64,000 bases of DNA from Spirochaetaceae bacterium (GTDB lineage Bacteria; Spirochaetota; Spirochaetia; Treponematales; Breznakiellaceae): assembly GCA_031277165.1 (NCBI GenBank), contig JAISLT010000104.1, positions 21,119-85,118 on the forward strand, in the 5' to 3' direction. This document shows positions 53,016 through 62,141 of this stretch, piece after piece. Under the pieces are notes generated by a model that worked only from the letters and a program-made list of their open reading frames with translations, ran no database searches and was not told the origin of the DNA. A program made the translations under genes and the position numbers. Numbering within the stretch: the stretch's first letter is position 1; the number at the start of each line of letters is the position of its first letter.

Positions 53016-54452
53016 TCATTGAATGTTAAAGTAAAACCGTTCCAGATATGCAATGCGCCGGCGGGCCTCTTCATAACGGCTGCTTTGGGGATATTCCTGT
53101 ACCAGGCGGCGGTAATAATCCAGGGCGCGCCGTATATCCCTGGTGGCATCGTTATTTGCCTCTAGAAATTGTCCGTACAGCCAATAGGCCTCGTCACTGC
53201 CCCCCGGATAGTAAAGCATGAACTGATCCAGCGCAGCCAGGGCGGAGGCAATACGGCCCCCGTCGTATTCTTCCCGGGCCCGGCGGATCCAATCCCCGGA
53301 CACCGGCGGAGCCGTTTCCGGGATCTGCATCCCCAAAGCGGCCGCCGGTTCCGGCGGAGCCCGGCCCGGTTCCGGGATCTGCATCCCCGAAACGGCCGCC
53401 TGTTCCGGCGGAGCCCGGCCCGGCGCCGCAGGCTGGGGTATCCGGTCCGCGGAAAGGTCCTCCCCGGCGGCGGGGATTCCGCTGGGGGGGATCTCTCCCC
53501 CAGGGTCTCCAGACAGCTCCGGGGAGGGAGGCCAGCGGGGGGCGGCGTAGATCCGGGACGGCATCTCCCGGGGGTTAGACCAGGGGGATCCGGTGGTTCC
53601 CGGGGGGGCTTCCACAATCACCTTGACATAATCGTTCAGTACAATATCATGGATAAAATCCTGGCGGTTAAATTTAAGGCTGTAGGTTCCTTCGGCATCG
53701 GCCCTAAATGCAAAGATCATCCCTTCGCTGTCGCTGCGCCGGGAATCAAAACTTACCCCCCGGCGGGATCCTAATTCTCCCAGGTATATCCATCCCGGTC
53801 CCCGGAAGGGAATTTCAATGTACTGGCCCCGTAGGGCCCGGACGGTCCGGGAGTAGTTTGGTTCCGCATCTTCCGGGGGAAGGACCGAAACGCTCTGGAA
53901 GGGCATGTCCGGAATGGCCGCCGCGGGATCTTCCCGTTCCTGGGGGGACGGCGCAGGCCGGGAGGGCCGGATAGCCGCCGGCGGCGCAGGGGGCTGCCGG
54001 GGGGCCGTCCGGGGAGCCGCCGCCGATGCGGAGGACCCGGTCGATGCCGGGAGCTGGGCCGGCGTTGTGGTCCGGGCCGGCGCTGCGATTGTGGCGGCGG
54101 ACAGGGCCGGCCCTGCATCTTCGCCGGGGGGATCGCCGGGATAATCCGCCTCTGCCAGGTCCAGGACCGGATCGGGAAGTTCCGGTTCCCCCTGTTCCCG
54201 GGCCGGACTTTCCAGGGGAAGGTTGACCGAAGCCTCTTCCCCCCCGGGGCCGCCCGCACCCTGGCCGGATTCGCCCGGATCCGGGCCGGAACCCTCCCCG
54301 CTGTCCCGGGGACCGGACCGGCCGAAGAGAGATCCTTCCCGGCTGGAAAGCTCCGGCTGCCGGGGTCCGGGGTATTCCCCTTCAATTTCCGGGATAAGCT
54401 TGCAGGAAAAGAACAACCCGGCGGCGGCGGCAATGACCCAGAGTTTTTTCAC
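53016..54452 (-). CDS. Proline-rich lipoprotein with C-terminal TPR (BamD/YbgF-like) part
   Basis: 478 residues. GTG start (54452) overlaps the previous stop as GTGA. A signal with LFFSC places the acylated Cys near residue 17. The middle is a long Pro/Ala/Gly/Glu-rich disordered stretch broken by one beta-like domain (about 200-285, with GPGWIYLGELGSRRGVSFDS). Two tandem 18-residue repeats (PGRAPPEQAAVSGMQIPE and PGRAPPEPAAALGMQIPE) lie at about 343-378. The last 95 residues are TPR-like helices (REEYDGGRIASALAALDQFM, RALDYYRRLVQEYPQSSRYE). Probably outer-membrane-associated, with an adaptor role. Confidence 0.75.
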   Translation of the reverse strand: MKKLWVIAAAAGLFFSCKLIPEIEGEYPGPRQPELSSREGSLFGRSGPRDSGEGSGPDPGESGQGAGGPGGEEASVNLPLESPAREQGEPELPDPVLDLAEADYPGDPPGEDAGPALSAATIAAPARTTTPAQLPASTGSSASAAAPRTAPRQPPAPPAAIRPSRPAPSPQEREDPAAAIPDMPFQSVSVLPPEDAEPNYSRTVRALRGQYIEIPFRGPGWIYLGELGSRRGVSFDSRRSDSEGMIFAFRADAEGTYSLKFNRQDFIHDIVLNDYVKVIVEAPPGTTGSPWSNPREMPSRIYAAPRWPPSPELSGDPGGEIPPSGIPAAGEDLSADRIPQPAAPGRAPPEQAAVSGMQIPEPGRAPPEPAAALGMQIPETAPPVSGDWIRRAREEYDGGRIASALAALDQFMLYYPGGSDEAYWLYGQFLEANNDATRDIRRALDYYRRLVQEYPQSSRYEEARRRIAYLERFYFNIQ

Positions 54453-54748
54453 GGCACATGCTCCAGAAGAGCATCGATCCCCGACTCAATACGCCGGCGC
54501 CAAACCTCTTCCCTGCCCTCCATAGGATCGGTCCAAAAGGGACGGGCATCTTCCCCGGTCCAGCCGTCCTTGGGTTCCCTTTCCAGCAGTACCGGTGGTA
54601 CAAAGTCCGGTTCATAGGGAAGAAAAAAATCCTCCGTGGAAAGGACCGGCGTTTCGGGAGCCGGAACCGGGGGGCCGGCGGCCTCGTCCCTGCCGGACCG
54701 GGATTGTACCAGCATCAAAATTAAAAGTAAAAACACCACCACCAGCAC
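54449..54748 (-). CDS. Small single-pass membrane protein, partner of the Pro-rich lipoprotein
   Basis: 99 residues from GTG 54748; the start is uncertain. The frame is open upstream with a natural-looking membrane-anchor sequence (FPALIRAHLRVAAVAAAAV), but no ATG, GTG or TTG is available there. One transmembrane helix, then an acidic, Pro-rich periplasmic part ending in an amphipathic helix (REEVWRRRIESGIDALLEH). It overlaps the next gene by 4 nt (GTGA). Family unknown. Confidence 0.6.
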   Translation of the reverse strand: MLVVVFLLLILMLVQSRSGRDEAAGPPVPAPETPVLSTEDFFLPYEPDFVPPVLLEREPKDGWTGEDARPFWTDPMEGREEVWRRRIESGIDALLEHVP

Positions 54749-54864
54749 GGCGGCGGCAGCGACGGCGGCGACCCGCAGGTGGGCCCTAATCAGCGCCGGA
54801 AATCCGGAAAAAAAGGCTATACATTTTTTAATTAGATCCGTAACACCCTCCCCGCCTCTATAAC

Positions 54865-54893
54865 TTGAGTATTACAGTTTTTTTCTGTATTGT
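54865..54893 (+). promoter_or_regulatory. Promoter for prfA, abutting the start codon
   Basis: TTGAGT (54865-54870), a 17-nt spacer and TATTGT (54888-54893). The ATG begins at 54900, 6 nt beyond the -10, so the predicted start of the transcript coincides with the start codon. No Shine-Dalgarno sequence is visible. Confidence 0.6.
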
Positions 54894-54899
54894 ATAGTC

Positions 54900-55973
54900 A
54901 TGAATGAACGGCTTGATTCCATGCTCCGGCGCTACGGAGAACTGACAAAACTTATTGAGGATCCGCATCTGGTACAGGATCAAAAAAAATACCGGGATAC
55001 AATGCGGGAATATTCCCAGCTTAATGCCGTGGCCGGGGCCGCAAAAGAAATGGACACCCTTAACGAGCAGCTTAGGGGAGCGCGGATTATGGTGCAGGAC
55101 GAAAAGGACCCGGAAATGAAAGAGCTGGCCCGGGAAGAGCTGCGGGAACTGGAAACCCGCTTAAAGGACTCCGGCGACAGGCTTAAGTTTCTGCTTATTC
55201 CCAGGGATCCGCTGGACGAAAAAAACATTATTATGGAAATCCGGGCCGGGACCGGCGGGGACGAAGCGGCCCTGTTTGCGGCGGATCTGTACCGCATGTA
55301 TTCCCGGTTTGCCGAAACCAGGGGCTGGAAATTTGAGATTATGAATTCCAACGAAACCGAACTGGGGGGTTTTAAGGAAATTGTCTTTTCCATCAGCGGC
55401 AGCAATGTGTACGAAAACCTTCGCTATGAATCGGGGGTGCACCGGGTCCAGCGGGTTCCCTCCACGGAGGCCTCGGGCCGGATCCATACCTCGGCGGTAA
55501 CCGTGGCGGTTCTTCCCGAAGCGGACGAAACCGAGATTGACATTAAACCGGAGGATCTGCGGATCGACGTGATGCGGGCGGGGGGTCCCGGGGGACAGTG
55601 CGTCAATACCACCGATTCGGCGGTGCGGATTATCCACCTGCCCACGGGAATTTCCGTTCACTGCCAGGACGAAAAAAGCCAGATCAAAAACAAGGCCAAG
55701 GCCATGCGGATACTCCGGGCCCGGATCTACGAAATGGAAGAAGCCAGGGCCGCCAGCGAGCGGGCCGAGGCCAGAAAAAGCCAGATCGGATCCGGGGACC
55801 GGTCGGAGCGGATCAGAACCTATAACTTTCCCCAGAACCGTCTTACCGATCACCGGATAAACTTAACCCTCTATAAGCTGGACCTGATTATGCAGGGGGA
55901 TGTGTCGGAACTGTTCGATGCGCTTAAGCTTTCCGCCCGGGAGGCCCTATACGGAGCCGCCGCGGGGGAATAG
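54900..55973 (+). CDS. prfA: Peptide chain release factor 1
   Basis: 357 residues, usual length. Recognises UAA and UAG through the P-x-T-type loop ([13 protein letters not shown] here, about residue 188) and releases the peptide by the GGQ motif in [12 protein letters not shown] (about residue 230). The N-terminal helical domain begins [17 protein letters not shown]. Usually followed by the PrmC methylase; here it is followed by an unrelated gene on the other strand. The promoter geometry suggests a leaderless transcript. Confidence 0.96.
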   Translation: MNERLDSMLRRYGELTKLIEDPHLVQDQKKYRDTMREYSQLNAVAGAAKEMDTLNEQLRGARIMVQDEKDPEMKELAREELRELETRLKDSGDRLKFLLIPRDPLDEKNIIMEIRAGTGGDEAALFAADLYRMYSRFAETRGWKFEIMNSNETELGGFKEIVFSISGSNVYENLRYESGVHRVQRVPSTEASGRIHTSAVTVAVLPEADETEIDIKPEDLRIDVMRAGGPGGQCVNTTDSAVRIIHLPTGISVHCQDEKSQIKNKAKAMRILRARIYEMEEARAASERAEARKSQIGSGDRSERIRTYNFPQNRLTDHRINLTLYKLDLIMQGDVSELFDALKLSAREALYGAAAGE

Positions 55974-55994
55974 GGGCGGGTCCGAACAAGCCCA

Positions 55995-56642
55995 TTAAAA
56001 GCGGTAGATTGATTCGGTATCGTGGGTGTCGATCAGTACCAGCCTGTTGGCCCCGCCGTTCAGTTCCGCTTCGATGATGTTCTTTACCGGGGTGTGGCCC
56101 ACAATCTGGTCGTACCCGGGAAGGGGGTTGCTTTGCAGCGACCCCGGACGCACCCAGATGGGGCTTTGGGTTATGTCGTCGCCATAGATATTGCGGCCGT
56201 TAAACATAAGGATATTTCTGTCCTTTTCAAAGGCTTCGTTAATTTCCCCGGGGCTGGTTCCCCCGATGGAATTTAAAAACCACGCGGTAACCCCCGCATG
56301 GGAAATAATACAATTATCTTCCGTAACATACACAATCTTAAGAAGATCCATATTTTCTTCCAGGACCTGGTTGATCTTGGCAGAATTAAGATCTTGAAAT
56401 CCCGAATACTGCTGATTCTTTACCCCGGTTAAATAATGGTAGTCATGGTTTCCCAGGCAAAGTTTAATACGGCGGTCCCGCCGGGCGGCGCCGCAAATTT
56501 CTTTAAAGTTGTTGTATTGTTTTGAAAAGGGAATATTAAAACTGTCAAAATAATCCCCGGTAAAATAAAAGGTTTCGTAATCCAGATCGATGTATTTTTT
56601 CCAGAAGGCCCGGCCGTGGACATCCCCTATGGCAAACCGCAT
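55995..56642 (-). CDS. Calcineurin-like metallophosphoesterase
   Basis: 215 residues from ATG 56642; an upstream frame extension would run into ilvB. All metal-binding motifs of the family are present in order: GDVHGR (about residue 6), TGDYFDS (30), LGNHDYH (65), SHAG (about 116) and VGHTP (about 179). The architecture suits a protein phosphatase or a dinucleotide hydrolase; the substrate cannot be told. It lies 16 nt after ilvB and is probably co-transcribed. Confidence 0.88.
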   Translation of the reverse strand: MRFAIGDVHGRAFWKKYIDLDYETFYFTGDYFDSFNIPFSKQYNNFKEICGAARRDRRIKLCLGNHDYHYLTGVKNQQYSGFQDLNSAKINQVLEENMDLLKIVYVTEDNCIISHAGVTAWFLNSIGGTSPGEINEAFEKDRNILMFNGRNIYGDDITQSPIWVRPGSLQSNPLPGYDQIVGHTPVKNIIEAELNGGANRLVLIDTHDTESIYRF

Positions 56643-56658
56643 ACGGCCAGTGTAGCAC

Positions 56659-58374
56659 CTAGAATATTTGTTCGTCCACCGGCTTGCCGCCGGGCACCAT
56701 GGGCAGAACCATCTCGTCCCTGCCAATCACCGCCTCTATAAGGGCGGAGCGGCCCTGCGCCAAATGGCCGGCGGCGCTGTCCAGGGCTGCGGAAAATTCC
56801 TCCCGGGTTTCCGCCCTAAAGCCGCTGATGCCGTAGGCCCCCGCCAAAGCGGAAAAATCCGGCGCCGATCCAAGATCCGTTTCCGAAAAATTTTCTCCGC
56901 AGAAAAGTTTCTGCCATTGCCGGACCATCCCCAGGCCCTTATTATTTATAAGAACAATCAGCAGGGGAATTGTATAGGCCCTTAGGGTTCCCAGTTCCGG
57001 ATTATTCATCCTAAAGGAACCGTCGCCGGTAAACAAAATTACCGGCCGTTTTGGGTTGGCGATCTTTGCCCCGGCGGCGGCCCCAAGGCCAAAGCCCATG
57101 GCCCCAAGACCCCCGGAACTGATAAAAGACCGGGGGCGCAGGACAGGGTAATACCGGGCCGCCCACATCTGGTGCTGCCCCACATCGGTAACCACAATAG
57201 CCCCGGCGCCGAATTTGCCGGCGGTCCTTTCTACAATAAAGCGGGGACAAAGGTCCCTTTGCTGTTTTGCCGAATAACGAAGGTCCCTTTCTTTTAACCG
57301 TTCAACCTCGCCGTGCCACAGCGTTTCTATAAACGGGGGAAGTTTTTTAAGGATCGCCCGCAGGGTTTTTTTTATATCCCCAATAACATAAAAATCCGCG
57401 GGGATATTTTTATTTACCTCCGCGGGGTCAATATCCAGGTGGAGGATCTTCGCCGCCCTGGCAAAATGATCCGCCCGGCTTGTGACCCGGTCGGAAAAAC
57501 GTGAACCGGCCGCAATAAGCAGGTCCGCCTTCTGTACCGCCCTGTTGGAGGCCGTCGTACCATGCATGCCGATAAGCCCCGTACAGAGTTTAAAATTCCC
57601 GGGAACCGCCCCTATTCCCATAAGGCTTACCGCCACCGGGGCCCCTAACCTAAGGGCCAGTTCCATCAACTCCCCCGATGCCCCGGAACCGTTAACCCCG
57701 CCGCCGGCATAGATCATGGGGAGCTTTGCGGCCAAGATCATTTCTACGGTTCTGTCGATGTGGCCGCCGGTAAAGGTGGGCCGTTCACTCCGAAGGGTAA
57801 GACGCCGGGCCCGTTCGCTTAGGGTCCCGGAATCCCAAACGGCAATGGCGCCGGGTTTCCACTCCGTTTCGGCGGCGCAAATATCCGAGGGTATGTCGAT
57901 AAGTACCGGTCCCGGACGTCCCGTCCGGGCCACAATAAAGGCCTCCCGCACCACCTCGGCAAGTTCCCGGACATCCTTGATAATCCAATTGTGTTTAACC
58001 ACCGGCATGGTTACCCCGGCAATATCAACCTCCTGGAAACTGTCCTTTCCCAGCAGATGGAGGGGCACATTGCCGGTAATTGCCACCACCGGGGAAGAAT
58101 CCATATAGGCCGCGGCGATCCCCGTAACCAGGTTTGTTGCCCCCGGCCCGGAGGTGGCGATACATACCCCGGTCTTGCCGCTGGACCGGGCATAACCGTC
58201 CGCCGCATGGGCCGCATGCTGTTCGTGGCTTACCAGAATATGCCGTATGACATCCCGGTATCTGTAAAGTTCATCGTAAATTTTAAGGACCGAACCGCCG
58301 GGGATGCCAAAGATCGTATCTACCCCTTCTTCGATAAGGGCTTCAATGAGGATCCGGGCGCCGGAATAGTTCAT
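56659..58374 (-). CDS. ilvB: Acetolactate synthase large subunit
   Basis: 571-residue thiamine-diphosphate enzyme that makes acetolactate from pyruvate, or acetohydroxybutyrate. The N-terminal ThDP-activating Glu is in [15 protein letters not shown] (about residue 51). Other blocks are [14 protein letters not shown], the FAD-binding middle domain (about 190-330), and the C-terminal ThDP motif [15 protein letters not shown] (about 448-462). Order on the minus strand is leuB then ilvB (9-nt gap). The regulatory subunit ilvH is elsewhere, at 43199. Confidence 0.95.
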   Translation of the reverse strand: MNYSGARILIEALIEEGVDTIFGIPGGSVLKIYDELYRYRDVIRHILVSHEQHAAHAADGYARSSGKTGVCIATSGPGATNLVTGIAAAYMDSSPVVAITGNVPLHLLGKDSFQEVDIAGVTMPVVKHNWIIKDVRELAEVVREAFIVARTGRPGPVLIDIPSDICAAETEWKPGAIAVWDSGTLSERARRLTLRSERPTFTGGHIDRTVEMILAAKLPMIYAGGGVNGSGASGELMELALRLGAPVAVSLMGIGAVPGNFKLCTGLIGMHGTTASNRAVQKADLLIAAGSRFSDRVTSRADHFARAAKILHLDIDPAEVNKNIPADFYVIGDIKKTLRAILKKLPPFIETLWHGEVERLKERDLRYSAKQQRDLCPRFIVERTAGKFGAGAIVVTDVGQHQMWAARYYPVLRPRSFISSGGLGAMGFGLGAAAGAKIANPKRPVILFTGDGSFRMNNPELGTLRAYTIPLLIVLINNKGLGMVRQWQKLFCGENFSETDLGSAPDFSALAGAYGISGFRAETREEFSAALDSAAGHLAQGRSALIEAVIGRDEMVLPMVPGGKPVDEQIF

Positions 58375-58383
58375 GGGGCTGCT

Positions 58384-59691
58384 TTATCCATGGGGGGATA
58401 GGGTCTGCGGCGCAGATGAACCCGCGGCGTCCGCATCTTCTTCCAGTGCCTTTACCACCGCGGCGCCCATTTCCCTGGTCCCCACGGCCCCTCTGTTTTG
58501 GCCGGCCCTTCCGCTCCACCGGGCAATGTCGGGGGTCCGGAGCCCCCTGTCCAACACGGCCCGGACCGCCCCTTCCACCGCCAGGGCTTCCCCCTCCAGG
58601 CCGAAGGAATACCGGAGCATCATGGCCGCGGAAAGGATCATCCCCAGGGGATTGGCCATATCCTTCCCCGCAATATCCGGGGCGGAACCATGGATGGGCT
58701 CGTACATGCCGAACCGTTCCGTAGCCCCGGAAATCATCCCCGTATCCGCGGGGAGGGCGCCGGAATCCTCCGCCGGTACGGCGGTGGATTTCCCCGACGG
58801 GGCCCCAAGGCTTGCCGAGGGAAGCATGCCGATTGATCCGGTCAACACCGACGCTTCATCGGAAAGGATGTCTCCAAAAAGATTTGAAGTGATGATCACG
58901 TCGAATTGTCCGGGGCAAGATATGAGCTGCATGGCGGCGTTGTCCACATAGAGAAAATCCGTCGCTACCCCGGGGTAGTCCTTCATTGTATCCTGGGCAA
59001 CCTCCCGCCACAGCCGGGATGTTTCAAGTACATTGGCCTTGTCCACCACCGTTACTTTACGCCGCCGCCGGAGCGCTGCCTCAAATCCCACCCTAAGGAC
59101 CCGCTCGATTTCCCGGCGGGAATAGCGTTCGGTATCAAAGGCGGAATCTCCCCCGGCGGAACGGCCCCGGTCGCCAAAGTAAAGCCCCCCGGTAAGTTCC
59201 CGGACAATAAGAAGGTCAAACCCCGCCGCAGCCCCGGCGGTTCCCTGGGGCGGATCCTTCGCCGGCGGGGAGTTCGCCCTTCCCGCCGTAGAATTCACCG
59301 GCGGCGCAGGGGCCAGGACCGCTTCTTTTAGGGGGCATGCGTCCCGCAGTTGGGGAAGGAGCGCGGCGGGCCGCAGGTTGGCAAAGACCCCCAGGCCCTT
59401 TCGCAGGGCAAGCAGGGCCCGCTCGGGCCGTTTGTCCCCGGGAAGGGTATCCCATTTTGGCCCCCCCACCGCCCCAAGAAGCAGGGCGCCGCAATCCTTC
59501 GCCGCTTCCAGGACCCCCGAAGGCAGGGGCTCGCCGTAACGATCTATGGCGGCGCCCCCCGCGGCAAGGGCGGTAAAGGTAAATCCGTGACCAAATTTTT
59601 TCCCCACCGCGTTAAGGACATCGATGGCAGGAGCAGCCACCTCGGGGCCTATGCCGTCCCCCGGAATCAGTGCAATTCTGTATTCACCCAT
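58384..59691 (-). CDS. leuB: 3-isopropylmalate dehydrogenase with two low-complexity inserts
   Basis: 435 residues instead of the usual 355-365. Core motifs are intact: IPGDGIGPEV, GAVGGPKWD, the VRELTGGLYFGDRG region, the Lys in VVDKANVLETSRLWRE, and SNLFGDILSDEA, then YEPIHGSAPDIAGK. The extra length is two Ala/Pro/Ser/Gly-rich stretches: about 130-155 (APAPPVNSTAGRANSPPAKD) and about 303-332 (SGKSTAVPAEDSGALPADTG). Both sit at surface-loop positions, so activity is probably kept. It oxidises 3-isopropylmalate in leucine synthesis. The frame is unbroken. Confidence 0.93.
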   Translation of the reverse strand: MGEYRIALIPGDGIGPEVAAPAIDVLNAVGKKFGHGFTFTALAAGGAAIDRYGEPLPSGVLEAAKDCGALLLGAVGGPKWDTLPGDKRPERALLALRKGLGVFANLRPAALLPQLRDACPLKEAVLAPAPPVNSTAGRANSPPAKDPPQGTAGAAAGFDLLIVRELTGGLYFGDRGRSAGGDSAFDTERYSRREIERVLRVGFEAALRRRRKVTVVDKANVLETSRLWREVAQDTMKDYPGVATDFLYVDNAAMQLISCPGQFDVIITSNLFGDILSDEASVLTGSIGMLPSASLGAPSGKSTAVPAEDSGALPADTGMISGATERFGMYEPIHGSAPDIAGKDMANPLGMILSAAMMLRYSFGLEGEALAVEGAVRAVLDRGLRTPDIARWSGRAGQNRGAVGTREMGAAVVKALEEDADAAGSSAPQTLSPHG

Positions 59692-59746
59692 GGTGTCTCC
59701 TCGTTCAAAAATCCGCCTAAACCCGAAACTCCGCCGTGGACAGACC

Positions 59747-60688
59747 CTATCTAACCGGAACGTACCCTATTTTTTCAATGAGCCGCTGCCCCTGATCGGA
59801 CAGAATCCAGTCCAGTAATTTTTGAACTTCGGGACTTTCGCCGCCGGTGGTGATGGCATAGAGGGTTTCGGTAAAGGGGTATCCTCCGCTCCCTATGTTT
59901 GCCGTCGTGGGGGCAGAGCCGTCTATCGTCAAAAGCCGGATAGAATCGCTGCGGATCATCTCCTGGGTAAAAAAGCGGAAGGAATATCCCAGGGCTCCCC
60001 CGCCGTTCCTGTAATCCGCCACCCTTTGGACCATATCCCCCATGCCCCAAATTATCTTTTCGGCTATGGGTTCCATGATGGTTTCGTCTTCCATGATCCC
60101 AAGAAAGGCCGTTTGGCTACCGCTTTCGCGGTTCCGCTGGTAGGCAATAATCGCTTGTTCATTGCCCCCGGCATCTTTCCAGTTGGTAATGCGTCCCGCA
60201 TAAATATCCCTGATCTGCCCCAGCGTTATATTTTCCACGGGGTTATTTTTGTTGACAAAGAACACAAAGGCGTCTTTACAAATGGGAACCATACGGTACT
60301 GTAGATTCCGGGCGGCGGCCAGCTTGATCTGTTCTTTAGAAGGGGCGTAGCAGAAAATAACATCCACATAGCCTTCAACCAGGCTTCTGTATGCGTAGGG
60401 GGTGGGAGAAAAATTCAACACCTTGCTGTTCAGGTAATCGCCCCGGGGATACAGGGCCTGGATAAAGGCGGTGTAGAGCGGAATGGCCGCGGTGGCGCCC
60501 GCCAGACGGGGCAGATTATGCTTAAAGGTGATATTGGCCGGTTCCCCCAGGTCCGTTATTTTTGAACCGGCAAAGGGAATATAGTCCTGGGGATTAATGT
60601 CTTCGGTAATCTGCTGATTTACACCGGCGGCATTTTGGGCCCCCAGTCCCCGGCCGGGCTGGAACAGTAACATGGCTCCGGCAAACAT
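59747..60688 (-). CDS. PstS-like phosphate-binding protein
   Basis: About 313 residues from ATG 60688; the start is uncertain because the frame continues upstream through repeat copy D. The N-terminus MFAGAMLLFQPGRGLGA is a short signal-like segment. The body is a type II periplasmic-binding fold of the PBP-like group: VNKNNPVENITLGQIRDIYA, GRITNWKDAGG, RNRESGSQTAFLG and the C-terminal LLDWILSDQGQRLIEKIGYV. PstS-type proteins of phosphate ABC transporters have this pattern, but no pstCAB genes follow here. It may be a stand-alone sensor or a distant-locus partner. Confidence 0.8.
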   Translation of the reverse strand: MFAGAMLLFQPGRGLGAQNAAGVNQQITEDINPQDYIPFAGSKITDLGEPANITFKHNLPRLAGATAAIPLYTAFIQALYPRGDYLNSKVLNFSPTPYAYRSLVEGYVDVIFCYAPSKEQIKLAAARNLQYRMVPICKDAFVFFVNKNNPVENITLGQIRDIYAGRITNWKDAGGNEQAIIAYQRNRESGSQTAFLGIMEDETIMEPIAEKIIWGMGDMVQRVADYRNGGGALGYSFRFFTQEMIRSDSIRLLTIDGSAPTTANIGSGGYPFTETLYAITTGGESPEVQKLLDWILSDQGQRLIEKIGYVPVR

Positions 60689-60700
60689 ACAAAGAATCCT

Positions 60701-60865
60701 AACAGCCCGTTGTACTTGTGGGTTTTGATGGCTTCTTTTGTTGGAAAACCCATCAAAACCACGATTACCGGGCGGCGGCGGACCTTTGGTCCGATGGACT
60801 TTACAAGGTAAAAAATCGACTGATCGGCGATTTTTAAGGGTTTTGTGCGCGAAGCGCCACAGACT
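60701..60865 (-). repeat. Dispersed stem-loop element, copy D (165 nt)
   Basis: The sense strand is minus. Palindrome 60701-60777 (arms AACAGCCCG and CGGGCGGCG), a perfect hairpin CGGACC-TTT-GGTCCG (60779-60793), an AAAAATCG to CGATTTTT pair (about 60811-60835), and a stem around GTGCGCGAAGCGCCAC. It ends 12 nt before the proposed start of the PstS-like gene. Confidence 0.85.
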
Positions 60866-60977
60866 GCTGGTATTTTTACACATGGGGTACCAGTATATGT
60901 AAGATCCTCCCAAAATACAAGCGCCGCGGGACACCGTTTGCCATAGAACCCGCCATCCGGCGATGGGGGCCGGAATT

Positions 60978-62141
60978 TTAGAATATCCAGCCGGCTCCCA
61001 CAAAGGGTTTTACACAGGCGGCAGGAGAATCCCTGGCGAAAAGGTGTGTATAGTCCGCGCCGGCTTCGAGGAAGAACTTTCTGTGAAAGACCGGCAGGAA
61101 CCAGCGGAGGGAAAGGCCGCCGCCGGCCGCGGCTATCCAGGTAAAAACCGAAGCGGCGTCTTCTTCGGCCCGGTTTGTTCCGGAGACAAGAATTATTCCG
61201 GCCCCCAAACGGAGGACCAGAGAGAGGGTGTGATCCAGAAACCACCGTTGATAGAGGCCGCTTAGCCGGAAGTTTCCCAGATGGATTTCCACCGCATCGG
61301 CCTTGAGCATATTCCAGCCGGGGGCCAGTTCCAGCCCCAGGTCCCCCCAGGATTGGCTGAGGGGGATAAAACCCAGCCGGAGGGAAAGGCCCAGGGGATG
61401 GAAGGAGCCGTCCAGGGGTTCAAAGAGGTAGCCTGAAAGGGGGATGAGGGGGGCGTATTCCGCCGAAGCATAGAAGCTGCGAAAATTCGGGGGGGCGGGC
61501 GGGGAAACCGGCGGCGGGGCTATGGTTATCTCCAGGGAAGCTTCCAGGCCGCCGGGATTTTTGACGTATACCCGGTACCGTCCCGGCGGCAGGGCCTCCC
61601 GAAAACGCAGCCGGGCGCTTTCCCCCCCGGGAAGATAGGCCAGGGGCGCCATGTCCCCGCCGCCCTCCGCCGGCCGGAGCCGCACCTCCGCCCCTTCCAC
61701 CAGGTTTGCCCCCCGGAGGATAATCTCTTCCGGCGTTTCCCGGCTAAAGGAAAACAGTTCAGGCTGTACGGCCCGGAGGACCCGAAAGGGAATCCAGGGG
61801 GAAAGCCCCGCCGGCCGGTTCAATAGATTGTAGACCCCTATCCGGTAGCGGTACGAACCGGGGGGCAGGGAAAGGTCAATAAAATTGTCCGTCCGGAACT
61901 CCCGGTGGATTTCGGCGTATTCCCCGGAACTCGTTTGTTCCTCCACGGTAATTTCGTAGCGGTACACGTACTTCGCCTCCTCCCAGGCCAGGCGCTGGAT
62001 AAACCGCTCTTCTTCGCCGGTCCGTTCACTAGGGTAGGTTCCCCCGGTTTCCGGCGGGGAAAGCTCCTGCCCCGGAAGAAGAAGCGGCAACAGCAACAGC
62101 GGCGCCGCCAGGAAAAGCAGGCGCATCCGGCTACCGGGCAT
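60978..62141 (-). CDS. Outer-membrane beta-barrel-type protein with an N-terminal beta domain
   Basis: 387 residues. Signal peptide (LLFLAAPLLLLPLLLPGQE) after ATG 62141, which has GGGGGA 5 nt upstream and overlaps the FecR gene by 11 nt; ATG 62126 is possible. Residues about 50-115 resemble an Fn3-like module (VYRYEITVEEQTSSGEY). Residues 120-215 carry an IPT/TIG-like module (EEIILRGANLVEGAEVRLRP). The C-terminal 165 residues alternate as beta strands and end in VGAGWIF, a Phe-ended barrel terminus. Probably an outer-membrane protein. Function unknown. Confidence 0.72.
   Translation of the reverse strand: MPGSRMRLLFLAAPLLLLPLLLPGQELSPPETGGTYPSERTGEEERFIQRLAWEEAKYVYRYEITVEEQTSSGEYAEIHREFRTDNFIDLSLPPGSYRYRIGVYNLLNRPAGLSPWIPFRVLRAVQPELFSFSRETPEEIILRGANLVEGAEVRLRPAEGGGDMAPLAYLPGGESARLRFREALPPGRYRVYVKNPGGLEASLEITIAPPPVSPPAPPNFRSFYASAEYAPLIPLSGYLFEPLDGSFHPLGLSLRLGFIPLSQSWGDLGLELAPGWNMLKADAVEIHLGNFRLSGLYQRWFLDHTLSLVLRLGAGIILVSGTNRAEEDAASVFTWIAAAGGGLSLRWFLPVFHRKFFLEAGADYTHLFARDSPAACVKPFVGAGWIF

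Noticed and set aside
52899..53165. 88-codon plus-strand frame with a hydrophobic end
   Set aside because: Its second half overlaps the end of the Pro-rich lipoprotein gene on the other strand; no ribosome site or family match.
53320..53430. Tandem repeat considered as a CRISPR-like array
   Set aside because: Only two 54-bp units without spacers, in frame within a coding region; it is a protein repeat.
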